A DNA stretch of 64,000 bases, taken from positions 2,294,001 through 2,358,000 of the forward strand of contig NZ_CP022297.1 of assembly GCF_017310015.1 (NCBI RefSeq). Reading direction: 5' to 3'. Of this stretch, positions 60,922 through 64,000 are shown in pieces. This DNA is from Marinobacterium iners. GTDB taxonomy: Bacteria > Pseudomonadota > Gammaproteobacteria > Pseudomonadales > Balneatricaceae. The notes beneath the pieces were generated by a model. It was not told the DNA's origin. It did no database searches and saw only the letters and a list, made by a program, of their open reading frames with translations. The first letter of the stretch is position 1. Each line of letters begins with the position of its first letter. A program made the position numbers and the translations under genes.

Positions 60922-61719
60922 ATGATGAGTAAAGCCAAAAGGCCACTGCCGCCTGAAGAACGAGCCGACAATGACAGGCTCAAAGCAATCTGGAACAGCA
61001 AAAAGGCTGAGCTGAGGCTCAATCAAGAATTGCTGGCGGACGCTATGGATATAGGCCAGAGCGCAGTCAGTCATTACCTGAACGGCTACAATCGTCTAAA
61101 TGCAAGAGCAGCCGCACGGTTTGCAGAAGTGCTCAAGGTCAAAGTGAGCGACTTCAGCCCCTCTCTTGCGCTGGAAATAGAGCGCATGGCTCAAACAGGG
61201 CTGTCTGTGGTAGATGATGAAGACCGACGCCCTACCCCACCCCCAGAAAACCACACCCAGCTAGGCGTAACCGTGGCGCCAGACTGGACGACAGCCCAGG
61301 TACCGATCATGGACCAAGCATTTTCAGCCGGCCAAGGTGCGGCAGCTGAGAAGCTGGAAGACTTCGTGGATGGCTTCAAGGACATCAGCCACTCTGACCT
61401 GACCGCCCTCAACATCCAGCCAAGCAACGCACGCATAATCAAGATCCGCGGTGACTCCATGTGGTCAACGCTGTGGGATGGTGATGAGGTGCTGGCTGAT
61501 ACCTACGTGCCCCGCCTGATCAGCGGCAAGATCTATGCGTTTGAGTTCGATGGTGAACTGAAGGTAAAGCGCTTCACCAAGAAGATGGATGGCAGCTGGC
61601 TGATCTCCAGCGACAACAAAGACGATCCGGCCTACACCGATGAAGTGGTGTCGGCGCACAACGCCCAGCAGCTGCGGGTGATTGCTGAGGTCAAGAAGCT
61701 GGTTTCGAGGAATTTGTGA
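60922..61719 (+). CDS. CI-type repressor with S24 autoprotease domain
   Basis: A 265-residue repressor. The N-terminal helix-turn-helix (residues 34-62, NQELLADAMDIGQSAVSHYL) is followed by a Pro-rich linker and an S24/LexA-like domain. The cleavage site is probably A136-G137, the serine S179 (GDSMWSTLWDGDEVL) and the lysine K216 (ELKVKRF). RecA filaments should trigger self-cleavage, so the prophage is SOS-inducible. Starts at 60922 and 60925 are both possible; the promoter position favours a leaderless transcript. Confidence 0.94.
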   Translation: MMSKAKRPLPPEERADNDRLKAIWNSKKAELRLNQELLADAMDIGQSAVSHYLNGYNRLNARAAARFAEVLKVKVSDFSPSLALEIERMAQTGLSVVDDEDRRPTPPPENHTQLGVTVAPDWTTAQVPIMDQAFSAGQGAAAEKLEDFVDGFKDISHSDLTALNIQPSNARIIKIRGDSMWSTLWDGDEVLADTYVPRLISGKIYAFEFDGELKVKRFTKKMDGSWLISSDNKDDPAYTDEVVSAHNAQQLRVIAEVKKLVSRNL

Positions 61720-61740
61720 TCGAGGAGCGCCAGAAACAGG

Positions 61741-62469
61741 ATGTTCATTGACGAAGTCACCAGTCGATGTGACTTTTCCAGAGGAGTCTTGCAGCCGTTT
61801 ATTTGTCGGCTCAATGACAGTGAGTACTATTTTGCCAAAGGCTCAAACTCTGGTGTTCGCGGCCTCATCAGCGAGTGGATCGCTGCCAACATGGCCCATG
61901 CGTTCGGCTTGCCGACTCCGCCATGTGCCATCGCTTACTTAGATCCAACGCTCAAGTCTATCTTGGACCCTGCGTGGCAGGCTGATCTTGAATTTGAACA
62001 CCTTTTTGCCTCTAGATCGGTTATGCCATGCGAGACGGTAACCATTACCGACCTCGCAGCAATACCGACTACGCTGCAGAGAGATGTTTTCGTGTTTGAT
62101 TACTGGGTGCAAAACGAAGACAGGCATCTGGGTGAAACGGCAGGCAACGTGAACTTACTATTCCAGCCACACTCTCAGTCTCTTCAGGTTATAGACTTCA
62201 ATTTGGCGTTTGCTGACGATTTCAACCCGAGCGATATGAACACCCACGTGTTCCGTAACGCGCTTGCGAACAAGCCCATAGATCTCGATGACCAAAGCAA
62301 TTACGGGGCACGTTTTGAGAAGTGCATAGCTGAATTAGAGGTTTTCATTAGCGCCATTCCTGACGAGTGGATAGAATACTCGCCCTCATCCAGTGCTATT
62401 CTGCAAAGGATCAGGGAACAGCTTTCAAGATACAGAAGGGATGATTTTTGGGGAGGTCTGACATGGTAA
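61741..62469 (+). CDS. HipA-like Ser/Thr kinase domain protein
   Basis: A 242-residue protein matching the HipA kinase core without the HipA N-terminal lobe. An ATP-site lysine is in YYFAKGSNSGVRG (K33); the catalytic loop is VQNEDRH (D127) with N136 in GNVNLL; the metal-binding DFN is D152-N154 in VIDFNLAF. In HipA proteins such kinases phosphorylate tRNA synthetases or related targets and cause growth arrest. It follows CI by 21 bp on the same strand and overlaps the DUF3037 gene by 7 bp, so it is expressed in the lysogen. No HipB-type antitoxin is next to it. Confidence 0.85.
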   Translation: MFIDEVTSRCDFSRGVLQPFICRLNDSEYYFAKGSNSGVRGLISEWIAANMAHAFGLPTPPCAIAYLDPTLKSILDPAWQADLEFEHLFASRSVMPCETVTITDLAAIPTTLQRDVFVFDYWVQNEDRHLGETAGNVNLLFQPHSQSLQVIDFNLAFADDFNPSDMNTHVFRNALANKPIDLDDQSNYGARFEKCIAELEVFISAIPDEWIEYSPSSSAILQRIREQLSRYRRDDFWGGLTW

Positions 62470-63278
62470 AGCATGCATGCCAGTACAAGATTGTGCGCTT
62501 TGCGCCATTCGCTGAGACAGAAGAGTTTGCCAACATCGGCATCGTTCTTTTCTGCCCGGCCTCCGCACGCCTTGAATTTAAGTTCGCCAATGCTCGCTTT
62601 GGTCGCGTAACCACCTTCTTCGAAGGACTTGAGGCTGACGTGTACAAGAACGTCATCTACGGACTGCGTAATGAGTTCACACGCATTCAGAACCTGCTGG
62701 CCCAAGAGAGCAAGCACACTGCGCAGGCTGTCTTTACAGAGCTGACACGGACAAAAGGTGGCGTTGTTCAGTTTTCTGACATGAGAGCCGTACTTACTGG
62801 CGATGTAACTTGCCAGCTTGATATGCTATTCGATCATTACGTTAATCGCAGCTTTAACACGCCCGTATACCGGGAGAAAGTGCTTGAGCGCAACGTAAAG
62901 GAAAGCCTCAAAAGACTGAGCCTGGACAGGGTATACAAGAAAGCGGGGCTCAGCGCAGGCCTATATGAAATCACCTTGCCTTTTGTTCGGCAGACTGGCA
63001 ACCAAACCAAGGGGGCTATAAAGCCTCTGGCATTTGACCAGAAAACTACCGGCAAAGCTGTTGAGCACGCTGACCTATGGTTAAGTCGGGCTGAACACCT
63101 GATTTCTAACAGCATTGACGCGGGCAGCCTGATGTTTGCGCTGGATATCAGCCACACTGAAGACGAACGGCTCAGGGACTATCTGAAAATGTTTCAGGAC
63201 AAGCTCGAAGATATTGGTATTCACACAGCGGATACCAGCGACAGCCGAAGCATTGCAGAGTTTGCACAGACTCACTGA
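62463..63278 (+). CDS. DUF3037 family protein, partner of the HipA-like kinase
   Basis: A 271-residue protein starting MVKHACQYKIVRFAPFAETE, with the DUF3037 phrases EFANIGIVLFCPASARLEF and KNVIYGLRNEFTRIQNLL, followed by a helical C-terminal half. ATG 62463 has GGGGAGG 6 nt upstream and overlaps the kinase stop, so the two are translated together. A pairing of this family with HipA-like kinases is seen in other genomes to my recollection, which argues for an antitoxin, adaptor or substrate role. Function unproven. A terminator follows. Confidence 0.82.
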   Translation: MVKHACQYKIVRFAPFAETEEFANIGIVLFCPASARLEFKFANARFGRVTTFFEGLEADVYKNVIYGLRNEFTRIQNLLAQESKHTAQAVFTELTRTKGGVVQFSDMRAVLTGDVTCQLDMLFDHYVNRSFNTPVYREKVLERNVKESLKRLSLDRVYKKAGLSAGLYEITLPFVRQTGNQTKGAIKPLAFDQKTTGKAVEHADLWLSRAEHLISNSIDAGSLMFALDISHTEDERLRDYLKMFQDKLEDIGIHTADTSDSRSIAEFAQTH

Positions 63279-63299
63279 TACAGCTTTCTCAATGTCGAG

Positions 63300-63320
63300 C
63301 CCGCTCCGGCGGGTTCTTTG
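63300..63320 (+). terminator. Terminator of the CI / kinase / DUF3037 operon
   Basis: CCCGC (63300-63304), loop TCCG, GCGGG (63309-63313), then TTCTTTG. It lies 22 bp past the DUF3037 stop, between convergent genes. The T-run is interrupted. Confidence 0.7.
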
Positions 63321-63341
63321 TTTCAGGCTTCAGCGCCGCCC

Positions 63342-63821
63342 CTACAACACCAACTCCATCCCCATCACCGCATCCTCGCCCAGTACGCGAATCAGCCAGT
63401 CGTAAGCATCGTACCGCTTGCTCTTCATCAGGATCATGGTATCCAGCTTGGCCAGGTCAAAGTACCGGTATTCATCACGGTACGAGCAATGCCCCAGCAT
63501 GAATACGTGCCCGCTCGGGTGGTGTAAAACTTCCCGGACTTGAACTTGGCGACGATGCCCGTGGTAGGTGAAGGTGACGGCCAGAGGATCGCCAGACCAA
63601 ACGGAGCGGAGCTCTGATTCCCACTGGGCAATATCAAATTCTTTCCTGCTTTTCGGGCCGCCACTCTGCCAATCGGTTTGCTCGACAGTCTTCACCCTGA
63701 ATCCTATCTGGGGTTCTGTGTTTCCCGCGCCCCGTGCCTTTGCTGGATTGGATTTGCTCTTACCAGAGCTCAGCTTGCCGATAATCCACAGCACCAACAC
63801 CGTGCCGATGATCCACTCCAT
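63342..63821 (-). CDS. Membrane-anchored protein with WYL-like C-terminal domain
   Basis: A 159-residue protein. One N-terminal membrane helix (residues 1-18, MEWIIGTVLVLWIIGKL), a polar linker (20-60) and a beta-rich domain (about 75-135) with AVTFTYHGHRRQVQVREVL, a glycine turn and GHCSYRDEYRYFDLAKLD. The pattern, especially the Y..R.F.L.k.d end, resembles the WYL ligand-binding fold, here without a DNA-binding part. It converges on DUF3037 and follows the partial gene at the right edge by 6 bp, so the two form an operon. Family placement is tentative. Confidence 0.65.
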   Translation of the reverse strand: MEWIIGTVLVLWIIGKLSSGKSKSNPAKARGAGNTEPQIGFRVKTVEQTDWQSGGPKSRKEFDIAQWESELRSVWSGDPLAVTFTYHGHRRQVQVREVLHHPSGHVFMLGHCSYRDEYRYFDLAKLDTMILMKSKRYDAYDWLIRVLGEDAVMGMELVL

Positions 63822-63827
63822 GTCGCT

Positions 63828-64000
63828 TCATCCCTGATCGTTGTGGTCCTTCAGCCCAAGCGCTATCGCATAGCAGCTCGGAACAGACTCCATGCTCATT
63901 TTCAGCCGCGCCACTGGCAACCCGACATACTTCGCAGCAAAGGCTGAGCCCATAGCCTGACCAGCTGTCCCGTTTTTTCCAGAATGCTCTTGAACAACAT
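63828..64000 (-). CDS. Hypothetical phage protein, C-terminal part only
   Basis: The last 56 codons of a frame that enters from the right edge and ends with TGA at 63828-63830. The visible part reads QEHSGKNGTAGQAMGSAFAA, then KYVGLPVARLKMSMESVPSC and a final LGLKDHNDQG. It is 6 bp upstream of the membrane-anchored WYL-like gene and should be cotranscribed. Not enough is visible to identify it. Confidence 0.5.
   Translation of the reverse strand, partial: VVQEHSGKNGTAGQAMGSAFAAKYVGLPVARLKMSMESVPSCYAIALGLKDHNDQG

Larger units (their letters stand above)
34276..64000. mobile_element. Lambdoid HK97-like siphovirus prophage (left 29.7 kb; right end not in window)
   Basis: From attL in dusA the region is continuous phage DNA. 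Tail, head and packaging genes lie on the minus strand to 51.6 kb, lysis genes to 53.3 kb, recombination and replication genes to 58.2 kb, cro at 60.8 kb, and CI with accessory genes on the plus strand from 60.9 kb. All expected head and tail morphogenesis functions for a long non-contractile tail are present and intact (HK97-type capsid, protease, portal, tape measure, G/GT chaperones). The integrase and attR are not reached. No inactivating lesion was seen in an essential phage gene, so the prophage may be inducible. Confidence 0.93.

Overview
The window looks like a gammaproteobacterial chromosome, probably from the Oceanospirillaceae/Marinobacterium-Pseudomonas side of the class. This rests on the pseudomonad-type block of gltX, tRNA genes, divergent uvrB and aminotransferase, the dcd-apbC order, the phenylacetyl-CoA epoxidase operon, indolepyruvate ferredoxin oxidoreductase, a BCCT transporter and an OprD-like porin. 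It divides into a host part (1-34,290) and a prophage part (34,290-64,000, running off the right edge).

Host part. 1-7.7 kb: a TauE/SafE exporter, uvrB divergent from a class I aminotransferase, a diguanylate cyclase, and a TetR regulator overlapping a TolC-type gene. 7.70-9.63 kb: a complete group IIC intron with its reverse transcriptase/maturase, inserted just past the terminator hairpin between the convergent tolC and a gene of unknown function. 9.7-19.8 kb: two unknown genes, dcd, apbC, a very large fusion of an LplT-like transporter with an Aas-like acyltransferase/acyl-ACP synthetase, a BCCT carrier, an EAL phosphodiesterase and a periplasmic cyclophilin. 19.9-23.6 kb: paaABCDE with a spaced-dyad candidate operator upstream. 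24-31.4 kb: a PPP-type phosphatase, iorAB, a tRNA Ala-Glu-Ala operon with a near-consensus promoter, gltX, dgkA and a phosphoethanolamine transferase. 31.5-34.05 kb: an OprD-like porin split by an IS5-type element. The element made a TA target duplication, so precise excision would restore the frame.

Prophage part. The 5' end of dusA (34,175-34,288) is cut after its conserved APMMDW motif. This is the attL of a lambdoid, HK97-like siphovirus; the integrase and attR must lie beyond 64,000. Late genes run right to left: endolysin, holin, Rz/Rz1, HNH, TerS, TerL, portal, protease, capsid, connectors, tail tube, a G/GT chaperone pair with a canonical A AAA AAC -1 frameshift site, tape measure and tail tip genes. 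Early genes run the same way: cro, a terB-like gene, replication protein O carrying iteron clusters, DnaB, ninB, rusA and a Q-like regulator. The lysogenic operon runs left to right: CI, a HipA-like kinase and a DUF3037 protein. Two genes of moron type, 44,251-44,781 and the DUF2971 gene at 53,444-54,301, face against late transcription.

The most interesting unexplained parts are the CI / HipA-like kinase / DUF3037 cassette, a possible pseudoknotted RNA ahead of the terB-like gene, and the two reversed accessory genes. Several genes shorter than 60 codons (58, 29 and 28 aa) are supported by coupling to their neighbours.
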